DNA of 64,000 bases from Fonsecaea monophora (lineage: Eukaryota; Ascomycota; Eurotiomycetes; Chaetothyriales; Herpotrichiellaceae): assembly GCF_001642475.1 (NCBI RefSeq), contig NW_019173941.1, positions 372,001 through 436,000 of the forward strand, in the 5' to 3' direction. The translations under genes were made by a program, and so were the position numbers. Shown here piece by piece: positions 11,851 to 24,289 of the stretch (within the stretch, counting starts at the first letter, position 1; each line of letters opens with the position of its first letter). A model generated the notes under the pieces. The model made no database searches, was not told the origin of the DNA, and saw nothing but the letters and a program-made list of their open reading frames with translations.

Positions 11851-12500
11851 CTAGATGAAGAAAATGGGCAAACCCCCGAGTCCGATTGCCAGAAGCGAGG
11901 TGCCAATCCACGCAGCAGCAACCCTGGCACTGCCTGACAATCCAATCGGGGCAGAGAGAATGTCGAGCCAAACACACCGCACCAGCAAGACGATCAGCAT
12001 CATGAAATGCAGAAACGTCCACCCCAAGGCCTCGCTGAATTGCATTTGTGTGTGGTGGGCTGTCATCATAGCCTTGCGAATCATCATAGCGCCATTGGAG
12101 GTAAAGTAACCGAGGAAGAAGACCTTTTTCGCAATAGTCTTCAAGCAAGGTCGCATACTTTTCCGCAAAAGAGCTCTATGCAATCGGGCTTGGTGGTCTT
12201 CGTCGATGCGAAAGTGGACAGGACGTCGGACGGCCTCTAGGGCGTCGGTTCCGTCGATCTGGCTGATAGAAAAGGGGGGCGGATTATCAACCTGTGGGTC
12301 GAAGATCAGCAAGCATGACGATGCTAGCAACGGCTTGCTCCTACCAAGGTAATCTCTGAAAGTGGACGTGATGACATTCCTTCGCCCCCACGCTGAAAGT
12401 CATCGGTGTCTGTGTTGTTTGGCTCGATGCCGTCCGCTTCGTAGCTCGAAATCTGACTCTGATCAGGAGAGAGTGACGGGAACCTCGGAGGAGTAGCCAT
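11851..12500 (-). CDS. Small membrane protein, function unknown (198 aa)
   Basis: I do not recognise this family. Two exons (12345-12500 and 11851-12291) flank a 53-nt GT-AG intron, phase 0 on both sides. The N-terminal ~60 residues are hydrophilic and Ser/Asp/Pro-rich. A basic, amphipathic middle part follows (RRPVHFRIDEDHQARLHRALLRK). There are two clear hydrophobic segments: about residues 142-165 (FLHFMMLIVLLVRCVWLDIL) and the last ~22 residues, which end in GLGGLPIFFI, so the protein probably has a short lumenal or cytosolic tail. The ATG at 12500 is chosen because the frame upstream to 12677 looks like translated leader. It sits on the same strand as, and downstream of, another membrane-protein gene. 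Confidence 0.65.
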
Positions 12501-13122
12501 TGCGACAGTAGAGCAGCCAAACCCGGATGTGCTGGTGGTGAGCCGAGCAGCGAGACGCAAGACAGACGGTGAGAGGAGCAAAACAACAGAGGCGAGCGTC
12601 GGAAGTGGCAGGGAGCAAAGCTGCAAATGAAGTATGAAACGATTTAGTATGCACAATATCGAATACCTGAATGTCACAAATCAATGCCTCTGAAGTGGTG
12701 GAGATGGGACGAGAATTGGACGGGATGGATGGTCGAAGCCGTGGGATATATGTAGACCTGCGGCAGAGGACCAAGCAGCTGCTTCCTCAAGAACGAAGTC
12801 GGACATGTCAACGGAAAGCAGTGAAGTCATCGAGCAGGTTGGCAAGTGAGGCCGGCTCAGCAGAGAAGCAGCAGGCGATGTGGAAGGCACAGGTTCGAGA
12901 TTTCGCATCGGGCTTTTCACGTTGGGAAAAAACATGGATTCCCCTAGATCGGGCGCACCAATGGTGGCCCGAGTCGAGTCGATACCTCAATATGGCTGAA
13001 GTTATGTACACAGTCTTCCCACTCTGGAAATTTCAATGTTGATACAAGACATGACGTCGTGAATTCATTGAGCGCGTAAGATATTGGTGGCATCTGCTGC
13101 GGACATTGGTAAGGGCTTCCTC
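12501..13122. other. Intergenic, no gene seen
   Basis: This is 622 bp between two minus-strand genes. It must hold the 3' end of the 415-aa membrane protein and the promoter of the 198-aa protein. I see no other signal. Confidence 0.5.
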
Positions 13123-14598
13123 TCAACGACCGTGGTAGTCGATAACACCTAGACTTCGTCTCATATCGGCCAGGCGGTCAGCAGCGGGGGGAGCAGGAGG
13201 AGGAGAGTCTCCCTCTTGACCCTCGGTCTCGGGATCTTGGATCCGGACCTTCTTGCGAGGCGCGGACGCAAACGAGAAGTTCTTCAGGGTCGGCAGCTTG
13301 GAGATCTTCTTGCCCGATTTTCCAATGGTCTCCTTCTCGTTCGTTGGTGACTTGGTGATTGAATCTTGACGCAAACGGCCCATTGGGCTGCTTCTTGGAC
13401 TGTCATCCAGAGTGTGCATCGTCTGGAATTGGAGAGGATTCGTGTTCAAAGCGTCGGAGAATTCCATTTGATCATCTCCTTCTTTGTAGTCGTTGGGATC
13501 GCCGACCAGGGCAAAGCTATGCCTCCTTAATTCGTCCTTGCGCATGCGTCGGATGCCGAGACGCTTCAGCTCGGTCTTGAAATCGTCGAGCATGATTGTA
13601 TCCGTCAGGCACTTGAATACCAAACTCAGTTTCCACCACGGATTGATCCTGTCCAGCCTTGTGTCAGCTCACGGATCACGAACCAGCTTGCAGCGTGGAG
13701 GAGGAGCACACACCCGTCAATACTACCGGTGAAATCGTGGATACTTGCAGCAATGTCCACCGCCGTGAAGATGAGGGAGAAACAGATGGCGCAAAGGAGA
13801 ATTCCGAAGCGGGGAGATCGCTTGATGAGTTCAAAGACTCCCGTCCCATACACGGAGTTGATGACATAGAACAGGGTCAGACAGGTAAAAACCCACCACG
13901 GGTCTCGCATGAGCGGCTCGTAAGGGCGGACTTTGACGTAAAAGTCGTTGATGTTGTTGAAGAAGCGAAAATTGTTCGAAATCTGCCAACAGATGAAAGG
14001 AATCGTAAGGGCCAAGGTCCCCAGGTATATCCTCCGGACCCATTTGCCCGTCTCAGGCTTGAACATGCTTCGCGAGTCCATGAAGAAAGGTTTGATCTTC
14101 ATCCAGGCGACGATGTTGTGGACGATCCAGGACATGTACAACAGGGTGGCGGTCGCCGACAAATACCACCCATAACCCGAGAAGTCCATGAAACAGAACG
14201 TTCCTATGAGCCCTGAATTAACCCGTCTGTCACAAGAAAGGTTGGAGGAGCCTGCGCGCGGTTCGCGCCAACATGCTTACCATGTGAGAGTGCCGCAAGT
14301 TGCTAGAGGCGAGCGAATTTGCTGGGTCAGCCTTACATACCAGGTATTTTCGGGGGGAGCAAGTCCACAACCATAAACCCAAACTTACCTCGATCAAAAT
14401 CAGTTTGTGCAAGAGAACACCCCTCCTCATATTTGCGATGGTAATGCATGCCATAATGACGAGCGCGCCGACCATGAAGCCCTCAGACCATCCTTCCAGA
14501 ATAAAGTCCTCGTCCGAGGCAATTGCTCGCCAGTTGCCATCTCCTGTGCCAACCGTGCCGCTCTCATTGCGGCGCGTCAGGACGGCTGGCGGGGCCAT
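13123..14598 (-). CDS. Fungal multi-pass membrane protein (415 aa) with 22-nt microexon
   Basis: This is a conserved hypothetical family of ascomycetes with about seven membrane segments and no known function. Four exons: 14389-14598, 14281-14302 (only 22 nt), 13714-14203 and 13123-13648. Sizes sum to 416 codons. The microexon lies between CTAG and GTAAGC and codes for QLAALSH plus one base. It restores the conserved run into the next exon (SHGTFCFMDFSGYGWYLSATATLLYMSW). Helices begin at WSEGFMVGALVIMACITIANM. A conserved motif RPYEPLMRDPWWVFT lies in a loop, and the sequence NPWWKLSLVFKCLTDTIMLDDFK closes the membrane part. A cytosolic tail of ~130 residues rich in Ser/Pro/Lys ends the protein. 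A receptor-like or channel-like role would be a guess. Confidence 0.85.
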
Positions 14599-16511
14599 TG
14601 GAAGCTATCGAGTCAAAGACGGGAATCGGTCATGTCTCCGCCATGAGACCATGGAGGCAGAGACTTGAAAATGCGCCCGAGATATAGGAGGGGACAAGGT
14701 TGGGATTTGGAAGCAAAGGCTCGTTGCAACGGCGGTGAAGCCTTCTCCGCCACCGATTCAGGTCGCTGTGCGACGCAGTCTCCGATTGACTGGCCTAATA
14801 CGCAGTTCGTGGAACTCTGAGGGCTGGATAGATGTCGCTCGGTCGAGTCGCAAGCTGAAGGGAACCTCACCGAACAGCACGGTTCACGATGGATAGTCGC
14901 GGTGAACGAGCTGAGTGAGACGAACTGGAGGTGGACGACAGGGCAAGAGACGAGGGAGATGACAGTCGAGCTGACAAGATAGTGGTTTGATGTGTTCAAT
15001 GAGGACGTGGGTGGGAGGGGAAAAGGTTGGTGACGGTGACTGAGACTGCGACGACGACGAGAGTGAACAGGTCGAAGATGGACAGCAATTGTCGCTACTT
15101 CAGCTGCGGGCGCGTGTCCATATGAGAAGAAGCAGCCCAATGGCATGGACTGACTTCGCTTAAAGCCCGCATATCGGAACTGGGGTGGTGGATGCTGGGG
15201 CGCATTAAGATCGTCGGGTCACGCTGCACGGGTGGTTGTACCTACAGACAATGTTCCCTCAGACTTGGACTCGGTAAGGCGACCTTGAACACATGGGTGG
15301 TTGACGGGAGGTTGACCAATTGGAGTTAGTAGTATTATTGGTGGGCTGCATGGCTCAAGTCGGACAGGGGCCTTTAGGCGTCAGCTGCTGAGGCCAAAAA
15401 GTGGGTTTGAGGGTTGCTAAAAGTACTTGTTCCAAGTAGGTAGGTGGCACCAGTGGGTGCGCGGTGGCCAGCCAGCTCACCTGACAAATGATATGGGAAG
15501 GTCTCTAGGTGGGTGCTAGGTGGGCTTTGGGCTTGGGAGAGGTGATGCCCACGAGCTCTGTACAAACCAACCTGGAAAGGCAACGAGGGTCGAGTACAAA
15601 CCGAGTATCCTCAGAGGTACTGTAAGTTAGACTATACCCAAGGTCATGGGTCCCCGGGGGAGCCACCAGGCCCCGCTAGGCACCCCTTCCTGGTTAAAAA
15701 AGCCACCCAAACAGAAAATTCTACGCGGGTAGAATGACGCATGGAGTGGCCCGTTCCCCACCCCTTTGCCGCCTCTTCCAAGGCCCCAAGGGCGCAGAGG
15801 CCAATAATGGCCCCCCCGCATAACACAAGGCCATTGAGACTCACCCTCCCCCTTCCGTACTTGTAGGGCACAAAGAACCGTGGTAGTGGTGGTGGTGGTG
15901 GTGCTACCGCTGCTACGCCTGCTGTAACATATTGTCAATGACAAGGAAAAACTAATGCAAAACCAAGGTCGGAATCCTACCCACCAAACCTCTCACCCAA
16001 AAAGTCAAATCCGAAGCAGGGGATCTACAAAGTTCATGGATGTATGTACACCCAGACCCGGTGAGGCAGACTCGTCTAAACAGAACAGGGCTCGTCCCTT
16101 CTCTACAAAATCATTCTGCCTTGTCGTGGCCTGTACATATCCGCTTAATTCGGATCCCGGTTGCAATCTCAATGACGCCTAATATACTCGCCTCGACCCG
16201 AGTACGTCGAGGGGAAAAGATTTTTTGAAGCCACGAATCGGAAGAGACGAGTCTTTTGCATACGAGTACCTTGAGGACCTCGAGCTAGTAGTATAGAGAG
16301 GAAACGGCCTCGATTCCTTGTTGCTGCTCCGGCTTCTCTCGTGCCCGACCAAGAAACCCCAAAATAACAGACAGAATTCTCGAGGAGAAAGGTGGATTTT
16401 GTTGTGGGTAAAAGTACATCGCCAATGATGTTAGCCATTAAATCATGAATGTGCCTCGTCTGCTCGTCGTAGCCCTCGCCTTCCACATGCTCATCCTGTT
16501 TTCTGATGTCT
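14599..16511. other. Intergenic, promoter of membrane protein and 3' flank of P450
   Basis: The 14.6-15.2 kb part should hold the 5' UTR and promoter of the 415-aa membrane protein. The remainder to the P450 stop contains short repeats (TGG/GGT run at 15881-15903) and no coding frame I can support. Confidence 0.5.
15881..15903 (+). repeat. (GGT)n microsatellite
   Basis: Short trinucleotide run of TGG/GGT units in intergenic DNA. Confidence 0.8.
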
Positions 16512-18233
16512 TTACTTCTCAAAGAGGGCAACCTTGGTACCAACACCGGAAGCCAGCGTCACCGTCAACCACTCGCGCCATTCCCTGTCGTCTCGGCTCT
16601 CGATTCGTGGGAAAGTCTGGATCAATCTGATGGTGGCATAAGACGCCTCCATCAAGGCGTACTGTTGGCCGACACAGATGCGTGGTCCTCCATTGAACGG
16701 CAAGTACTCCCAGCCTGGTCGGAGAGACTCCCATCGCTCTGGTTTGAACTCTAGCGCGTCGGGTCCGTAGAAATCCTTACGCCGGTGCACTATCCCACAC
16801 TCGTCAGTATCATCACAGCTGCTTCGAGTGTTTGATTTGCGTAGGGGACTTACTTGACCACGGTGAATACGCCACCACTTGGCCCTTTCTCACCAGCACG
16901 GGAGCCTTGCCATCCACTCCTCCACCAAGAGGCAGAATGGTGTCACGGATGGCCTCACGACTGTTGCCGGGCACGACCGGCATCAGTCGAAGGGACTCGT
17001 TCAGCACCCATTTCAGATACTTCATATCCTTGATGGTGTTGTAGTCGGGCTTCTCGCCGCCAAGCTCATCCACTTCGGCCTTCAATTTGGCCCAAATGTC
17101 TGCTCGGTTCGATAGTACGTGCCAGGTGTTTGACAGCAAGCCTGCCGTGGTGTCACGACCCGCGAGCAGGATATTGAGCAATTCCGATCGGAGGGCGTAG
17201 GGATCCTGAGTCTGATTGAGCAAGGCGTGGAGGAAGACGTAGCGACTGTTCGGATCCTGCTTGCCGGACTTCAGCTCCTCCATAGCCTCGTGGATGATTT
17301 CGTCAGCAAAATCATGAATAATCTTCACACTCTTCCGCCATTTTGCGTCCGGGATGTAATCAGTCAGACCTCCCGTGCGGAAATTCTTGCCACAAGCTAC
17401 CAGAAATCACATACATCAGCTGACAATTTTCACCCAAAACCCGCGAGACCATACGTACCTTCAGTGACATAGACAAAGGCCTTGACAAACTCGTTGGCGG
17501 ACTTGGTCTCCAGACCTGGCGCCAGGCTGTTCGTGGATCTACCAAACAAGAACTCGGTCGCCGAATCAATGGTCAAGCCGAAAAACAAATCTTGTAAGTC
17601 GACCGTGGATCCGTCGCGAGGAATGGAGTCGATGAGATGGGAGACATGGGCTTCGAACATGTCGAGGTCGGCCACCTGCTGACGAGTAAAGTTGGGTCGT
17701 ACCATGGCACGAGATCTCTCCCAAGCCGTGCCGTCGTTGGCGAAGATGCCGTGGCCGAAGATAGGGAGGAAGACCTGCCTCCTTCTCTTACCAAGGGAGT
17801 AGTCCTGAAACTTGGTGGACAGGATTGTCTTGATGATCTCAGGCTCGATAGTGGAAATAACTATTCACTCAATGAGTTCGGCGTTCTCTGGCTTATGCAA
17901 GCCCTCAGGGATATGATACATACCAGTGTTTTTGGCCATCCTCAATTTGAGTGTGTTTCTGCCACTGCTGAAGTTTCTGAGTCGAGTCGCCTCATTCATT
18001 CGGCCTTCCTTGCCGGATTGGACCATCTGCTTAATCACGTCCACTCCATAGAGTTTGCCCATGATGCCTTTATGAGGGTACCACACCACCTCCTCGCACC
18101 CATTGTCCCGGATCATTCGACGCCTCCTGGCACCGATGGTCAACTCATAGTAGATCCGATGGAGGGCATACACTGCAACAAGAGCAATGAGAAGGACGGG
18201 GATGGGAAGGTGAGGTATCGACATGATGGCCAT
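16512..18233 (-). CDS. Cytochrome P450, CYP52 type
   Basis: CYP52 enzymes are ER-anchored monooxygenases that hydroxylate the terminal carbon of n-alkanes and fatty acids, feeding omega-oxidation. Four exons: 17924-18233, 17459-17860, 16854-17396 and 16512-16789, with introns of 62-64 nt. Total 510 aa, the usual length. An N-terminal hydrophobic anchor (residues ~7-25) is followed by GKRRRQVFLPIFGHGIFANDG. The I-helix oxygen-activation motif is LLAGRDTTAG, the K-helix ExxR is NESLR, and the heme-binding loop FNGGPRICVGQQYAL carries the axial Cys. The GGPRICxGQQ form is typical of CYP52. No biosynthetic cluster surrounds it, which fits a catabolic role. The substrate cannot be read from the sequence. 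Confidence 0.92.
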
Positions 18234-19725
18234 GGTTGGAGGTTTTAAGACGATTGAAGGGGCCGCAAGGACGGAAACAAAGATTGTCAGGAATAGGTTC
18301 CAACTTGATGGTCGTCCAGGGTGTTATTTATTCGGCTTTGAGGGACCGTAATAGCTCCCTCGTATAAGCAAGTTCTCCAGGTGGGTGGGTGGCCTCAGTC
18401 CAGGAGGCAAAGACAGGGTTCGGGTTTGGTGTCAGAGTGTCGGGATGGCCGCCAAATGAGAAGTGATGGTTGTAACCGATCGATGTCAGCAAGGCACAAA
18501 CCAGTAGTGACAAGTGAGACCGAGAACGAGATGAGGTCTCAGCTACGAGGACACCATCCCTTTCGGCAGCTATTGAATCCGACGTGAGTGTCGGGACTGA
18601 TGGTGGAAGAGGAGGATACTATGGTTATGTATCACCCCGTGGCAATGCGTGGCAGTGCGTGTCAGTGTACAGTCGCTGGTGGGATATTATTCCTCCGACG
18701 GTCCAGTTGCAAAGACGCTGATGACGTTTGATCTGGAATGCAATTTGCTCGAGCCCAAACCGGCCCTTTTAACGAGGTCAAGGTCTATCGTCCAGTTAGG
18801 CGTTTGGGTTGTAAGGCACAATGTTGGGGCTTGACTCGGAATAGGTTTCAGCTCCGAAAGGAGGGGAGCAACGTCGATTTGATTTGTACGAGGTATACGA
18901 GCACTGACGGAGGATGGACTACCTAGAAAGGAGTTTGGTTGCGAGAGATGCCGGCACAGGCTGGCGCAGTCTGGCGCAGTCTTGGTAAGCTTGGGGATTC
19001 GTGGAGATGGGAGATGAACCGCAGGCGATCAACAGATGCCGAGGCACAATTAAGTGAATATCGCAAGACATCTGAAATTCATTATACTTGTACCAGTCCG
19101 ACTACCGAGTGCATCGAATACCATCCATTCAACTGGCTGACTGGGTAACTTGGTAGCAGCCTGGCCAGTGCTGGGCGCCCCGGTCGATCACTCACCCTTG
19201 GTGACTCGCCCTACACGGCTCGACGGCATCCACAATCGCCCCATTTGGAATATAAAGCGAGCAATCCTCATCCTCCTCCTCCTTTCCTCTCCTCCGGTCT
19301 GCCTCCAACCAAACAATTCCTACTCGGTCCTCCTCTACCCAGGGTGCTAGACACACGAGATGCCTGGTCTGTCATTCGGGCTGCTCCATCTCCCGGTCCT
19401 TGCTCGCTTGCCTTCTTCCAACCCTCCAGCACCTGGTCAATGTTGCCGACGGTCCAATTGATGGTTCCATTCTAGCCTAGGAGCAGTAGTAAACCTCATC
19501 CCCTAACATGTGGTAAATGATGATGACACTGGCGACATCAATTTGCTGCTGACCCTACTTCGCCTTCCATCGTGACCGAAAGCTGCCGCCTCCATTCCCA
19601 TAGGATTGCATAGGATTGCGCCCAGCAGCATCTGTCATCTCGCTATTCCGTACGAGTCAGAGAATTCGAAAGGCCAGTCTCCCTTGGCCACGTCCTCCCA
19701 TTCTCCAGTCCACCAGCCTCGTCCG
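18234..19725. other. Intergenic, P450 promoter and CRY-DASH 3' flank
   Basis: This is 1.5 kb with no supportable gene. Open frames on the plus strand here are short or are the antisense of the CRY-DASH end. Confidence 0.5.
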
Positions 19726-21619
19726 CTAATCTCTTGCATGATGGCCTTGCTCTGGACCTGCATCACTCTTCCCACGGCCACGATGCCCTCCCCTCGTCCC
19801 AAAACTGGCGCTGCCCCGCCCTCGCGCCCTGTCTCCACCATTGCCTCTTCCTCGGCTGCTCCCCCCGTACCGGCCACTCCCACTGCTACTGCCTCTACCT
19901 TTGCCGCCGACCTTGAAATCGATTCTCTTCAATGGACGCTCAAGCGCGTCGAGTCCATTCAGTCCCAACTCGGCCCTCCTTTCCTTGCTCACTTTCCACG
20001 GTTGAAATATTTCCTGCGCATCCTGTAGACCACGCAGCTCTTCTACCCAAGCCTTGCAATACTCACCTCGGGGATCGTAGTCACAGCCTTGTTTGATAGG
20101 GTTGAAGACTCTGGCTTCGCCACGAGGGTCATTCCCCACCCCAGCCACGTATTGCCAGTTGCCCCAATTGGAGCTGACGTCGTAGTCCGTCAGCATGCAT
20201 TCATACCACTCGGCCCCCAATTTCCAGTTCACGCCCAGGTGCTTTGCTAAGAAGCTCGCCACGTTTTGTCGAGCTCGGTTGCTTGTGTATCCCGTATGGA
20301 AGAGCTCGCGTTGGCTTGCATCGATAAAGGTTGTCCCAGTTGTCCCGCGCAGAAATCTATCCAGCATCTCTGCAACTTCCGGGCCACTGCCTTTGCTGCC
20401 AGGTGTCTTCCACGCGGAAGAGTGCTCATTCCGGAACCCTTCCAGCCGAAACAACCGATAGCCAAATTTTCGTGTAGAGAGCCTCATGTAGTCTCGCCAT
20501 AAGAGCTCAAATCGTACAGCAGCAGTGCCGGAGTTTTCCCCCTTCCCATATCCTTCTGCGGCCCGATATCGGTCATCCCTCCCTTCCTCAAACTCGAGCA
20601 GCTGGGAGTGTATTTGGCGGGCGGTGATACAGCCGAGCGCCAGCCAAGCCGAAAGTTTGGTAGAGAAATCCGTCCCTAACAGACCGTTGCGGGTGTCTTT
20701 GTATCTGCTCATGAGCCCCGATTTCACCAGGAATTCTACCCGTTTTTCTCCTTCTGTATTGCCCCCATGGAAAGGATGGGCAGAAGCGACTCCTGAAGAA
20801 GGAAAGCAAGGTGGCTTGGAGAGCGGAGGGTTGGCCATCAGTGGTTTCATCAGGGCCGATTCCAACTTCTCGAACGTGTCAGGTATCGAAAATGGAGGGG
20901 TCTGCAACGGGACTGACGTTGGCAACGGAGGCAACGATGGCGGCGAGGGTAGTGTTTTGCGTGGCGCTTCCCTCAACGGCTCTACTGACTTCCGGTAGCT
21001 GGTGAAGACATCTGGAAGATCAGAAGGCTTGTCGAACGGCAAATCTCGGCTAGGACACGTCAGTCTCGCACGATATCCCACTTGTTGTGCACACATACTC
21101 ATCGATGAAGTATTTCTCATCCAGCCATAACCTGAAGCCGATCCCAAACTTCTCAGCAGCCTGGCGTACGTCCCGTTCCTCCCGCTTCTCCTCCACACCT
21201 TCCTCCTCTGTCATCCATACTGCTGAGACAGATGCTTCGTCTGCCTGACGGAACTGGTCCAGGATGTCTTCCACCACCTGACCTAAGATGCCGACGCGGA
21301 TACACAGACCGCTACCCACCCCCTCGAGCTGAGACTTTAGGTCCCAAATTGATTCGGCGAGAAATTTGGCCCTGTGAGGGCCACATCTCCAGAACTTTCC
21401 CACCTCTGAACGCGCCTCGGGGAAAGGCGATTTGGAGCCAGGCTCGGTGACGAATCCGGAGACTTCGACCTGCTGGGCGGCAAAAACATATACAGGGAGA
21501 ACGTGAGTAAATGCCTTTTGCACCTGCTGGGAGAGTTGATGTATCTCGTGAAAGACGGGATTATCTGGAAGTCGGAGGTCTCGTCGCAACAAGTATATCA
21601 GGACACGATGGGTGGTCAT
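19726..21619 (-). CDS. CRY-DASH cryptochrome/photolyase-family protein
   Basis: DASH cryptochromes are FAD blue-light proteins, many with a methenyltetrahydrofolate antenna, that repair single-stranded cyclobutane pyrimidine dimers and can act in light signalling. Two exons, 21099-21619 and 19726-21049, with a 49-nt intron; 614 aa. The N-terminal alpha/beta photolyase domain starts VLIYLLRRDLRLPDNP. The junction restores FIDDRDLPFDKPSDLPDVFTSYRK, a hallmark of the group. The FAD-binding part has GLLGTDFSTKLSAWLALGC, FELLWRDYMR and NVASFLAKHLGVNW, followed by DYDVSSNWGNWQYVAGVGND. The last ~65 residues are a Gly/Arg/Ser tail with RG/RGG units, as in other fungal CRY-DASH proteins. A cluster of GATC motifs upstream may be light-response elements. 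Confidence 0.95.
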
Positions 21620-22414
21620 TGAGCCAGGTGCAATGCTGAGGAGCTTCCTCGATCAATAAGAAATCCCTAGTCTCTAGACCTCCACTGGACCGTAGTCTCA
21701 AAGAGACCAGAAGGATGGCCCTGCAACCTCCAAGATTGTCAAACAGATGCTCAGACGTGCCAAAAGGCAATTGTGGAACGTGTGCCGTCGACAAGTGCTT
21801 TCTAGGCGTAGCAGTTGATTTATGGAAATATTGGAGGGGAACAGGACGGGCTTTGAAGATTCGAGGATTTAGAGTCTATGAAAAGGGCGAATCTCGAAGG
21901 GACTGTAAGAGAACCAAAGACTGAAAGAACCGGCACGCAAAGACAAGTCAACGATCCCAGCTAATCAGCTGGCGACAGATGGCAGAATATTGGCCTTTTC
22001 AGGTGGTGGACGGGGTCTGGCCAGGGTGTCCTAGAGGCAGAGTATACCTAGATTTGTACGTTGTCCACCAGTTAAGAGGTTGGATGACCAATGGTGCAGG
22101 AAGGACATGCCCTACGAGACTATTTCTGCCGGGTTTAGATGCGGTCAAGGATAAGGTATCATGAAATCATTGGGGAAAGACGTCGAGAAAGCGGAGCCAG
22201 AAAGGGTGGCATCTGGGAACTTAGGCTGAACCTTGGGAGCAAGTCGAGGGTGAATGGAAGGCTAGACATGGCCAGCAGGGCGTTGGCAATGTGTCAAGAT
22301 GTTGGGGAACGGATGGATTGGCGGAAGGGCCGGTTTGTGGCTGAAGCAGGACAAAGGCAGGAGAGCAGGCATCATGGCGTGACGCGAGAGAAGGATGGGT
22401 TGGAAACAAGGTTC

Positions 22415-22492
22415 GATCTGAGGTCGGAGAAGTCGATCTGCGAGATCGATATGTGGAGCTTTCAGGGTGGTACGAGGTAGCGCCGATCGATC
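22415..22492. promoter_or_regulatory. GATC/GATCGAT cluster, candidate light-response elements
   Basis: Five GATC cores fall within 78 bp (at 22415, 22435, 22444, 22485 and 22489), several as CGATC or GATCGAT. White-collar complexes bind GATC-containing elements. The position, ~0.8 kb upstream of the CRY-DASH start, would suit a light-driven enhancer. This is inference from motif and context only. Confidence 0.3.
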
Positions 22493-22911
22493 GGGGAATA
22501 CCTACAACAGATTGTTTCTGTCAGTTGGACAACTGGACTGGGTGAGGGGGGGTAGCAGGCGAAAACGTGGGTTTTCCGGGCGGGGACTGTGTTTTGCAAA
22601 ACATGACCACCATGAGTTTGACGTACAAGACCGTCTGGCCGATGCAGAGGGATTAAAGAGGGAGGGAATGAAGAGGTGATTTGCGCAGTCGTTCGCTTAA
22701 CAGCTGCAAGGTAAACTTTGTGCTGGAGCAAATGACACAAGGACAAGCCCGCACTTAGCTGCATCCGGATGGCTGGGAACGACCGTGGACATTGGATTCC
22801 GCCTTGTGTAAAATTGGGTTAGGAGGAATCGGTCTATGCATGGCCTTGTTGGGTGTCATGATCATTGATGATTCTGTCTGTCTGCCGACTACGTGCGCGT
22901 GCGCGTGGTGT

Positions 22912-22934
22912 GGAGAGGGAGAGAGAGAGAGAGG
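22912..22934 (+). repeat. (GA)n microsatellite
   Basis: Short dinucleotide purine run in intergenic DNA. Confidence 0.8.
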
Positions 22935-24289
22935 TTGGGAGAGAAGGACGAGGGTCAAGGAGAGTGAGACTGCGTACATGCAGTATGTGTTGTATGTGTC
23001 TCTGTGTGGGTGTTTTGTGCAGCCATTTCCAGATTGAGATTGTGTTTTTTTTTCTTCTTCTAACGACCCATGGCTCTTTCTGGAGGAGTAGTAAGCCTTC
23101 CTCGTGACTGTCAACCGTTGAGATCGTGTAACTTTTTCATGGCGGGTTTTGGTACCAGGCAGGTTAGGTCGAGGTGCCGAGGGCTGCACAAATCGCTCTG
23201 GCTGTGTGACAGTCTTGGAATTGCTCACTGCGCGGTTGGACGGTTCCTGGTTCCGGATAGGTTGTATTGCATTTGCTTCGGTGTCAAGGCTGTCAATTGG
23301 CACAGGATCAAGGGTTGTTGATTGCGCGCACAGCTGTGTTCTTGCGGGAGGAACAGATGTGTGACACAGGGAGAATCCACTCTACAGCAAGTTCAGCAAG
23401 CCTAGGAAGCCCAGGTCTTTCGCCTAACAAGCCCAGGTAGCACCTACCTACCTAGTACGAGGTACCTACGTACATTACGTATCCGGCTGCTGGTGGGGCA
23501 CGTGGGCTCCGACTCCTCAGTGGCTCGGTACACGTGATTGCCTATTGAGTCCTTCCCCACAATCTTGGAAAGGCTGAGAGAAGAAGGCCCGCAAACGCCC
23601 CAAAGCGCCTTTTGGGGCGCAAAGCCGTGCTTCTGTCGGCGCCTCTTCCGCAAGCGAGGCTCGCGTCATTTGGCAAGCCACAGTCGCGTGGTCTACAGGG
23701 GTCTTCCCAGACACGAAACTTGACAGCGACGACCTCGTACTCTGTACCGAAGACATAAGGGAATGCGGAAGACATGGCAAAGTGGACACGCAAAGTGCTC
23801 TAGGCTGTCATACCATGTCATGGCCACAACCTCTGAATGATGGGCATGCATAACGCTCCCAGGTTCATCCATTCCAACAGCCACCCAAATGTACCTATAT
23901 TCATTAATGTTTTATTGATTCCGTCAGAAATTTCGGTGTCTCCCTGGTGCTCGCCTTGAGTCTGTCATGCTCACCACCACACGCCCTGCCAGAAAAAGAA
24001 AACCAATTTACCAGTATAGCCCCTGTCCTGTCATGCCATTCCGCTGGGTATAATGAAACAACATGGTACATCGGAAATGCCCATTCCTGGCGATAAGAAT
24101 CCGTCAAAATCCATCCATCTCGTTCCGCCTGTTGCTGGCATGCTGCCATCCATCAAGTCATAACCACAAAAACCACTGAATGAAAATAAAAATCCACAGG
24201 ACAAGGGCCTCCCAGGATAATATATTGTACAGTCGCTCAAAGAAAGGATTAATATGCAATCAGTGAGGCCAGAGTTGGGTGCCCTGGTG

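Larger units (their letters stand above)
21620..24289. other. Intergenic, CRY-DASH promoter region
   Basis: This is 2.7 kb between two minus-strand genes. It holds a GATC cluster (22415-22492), a (GA)n run (22912-22934) and a stretch of CCTAGG/GGTACC-like motifs (23398-23480). I find no gene. Confidence 0.5.
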
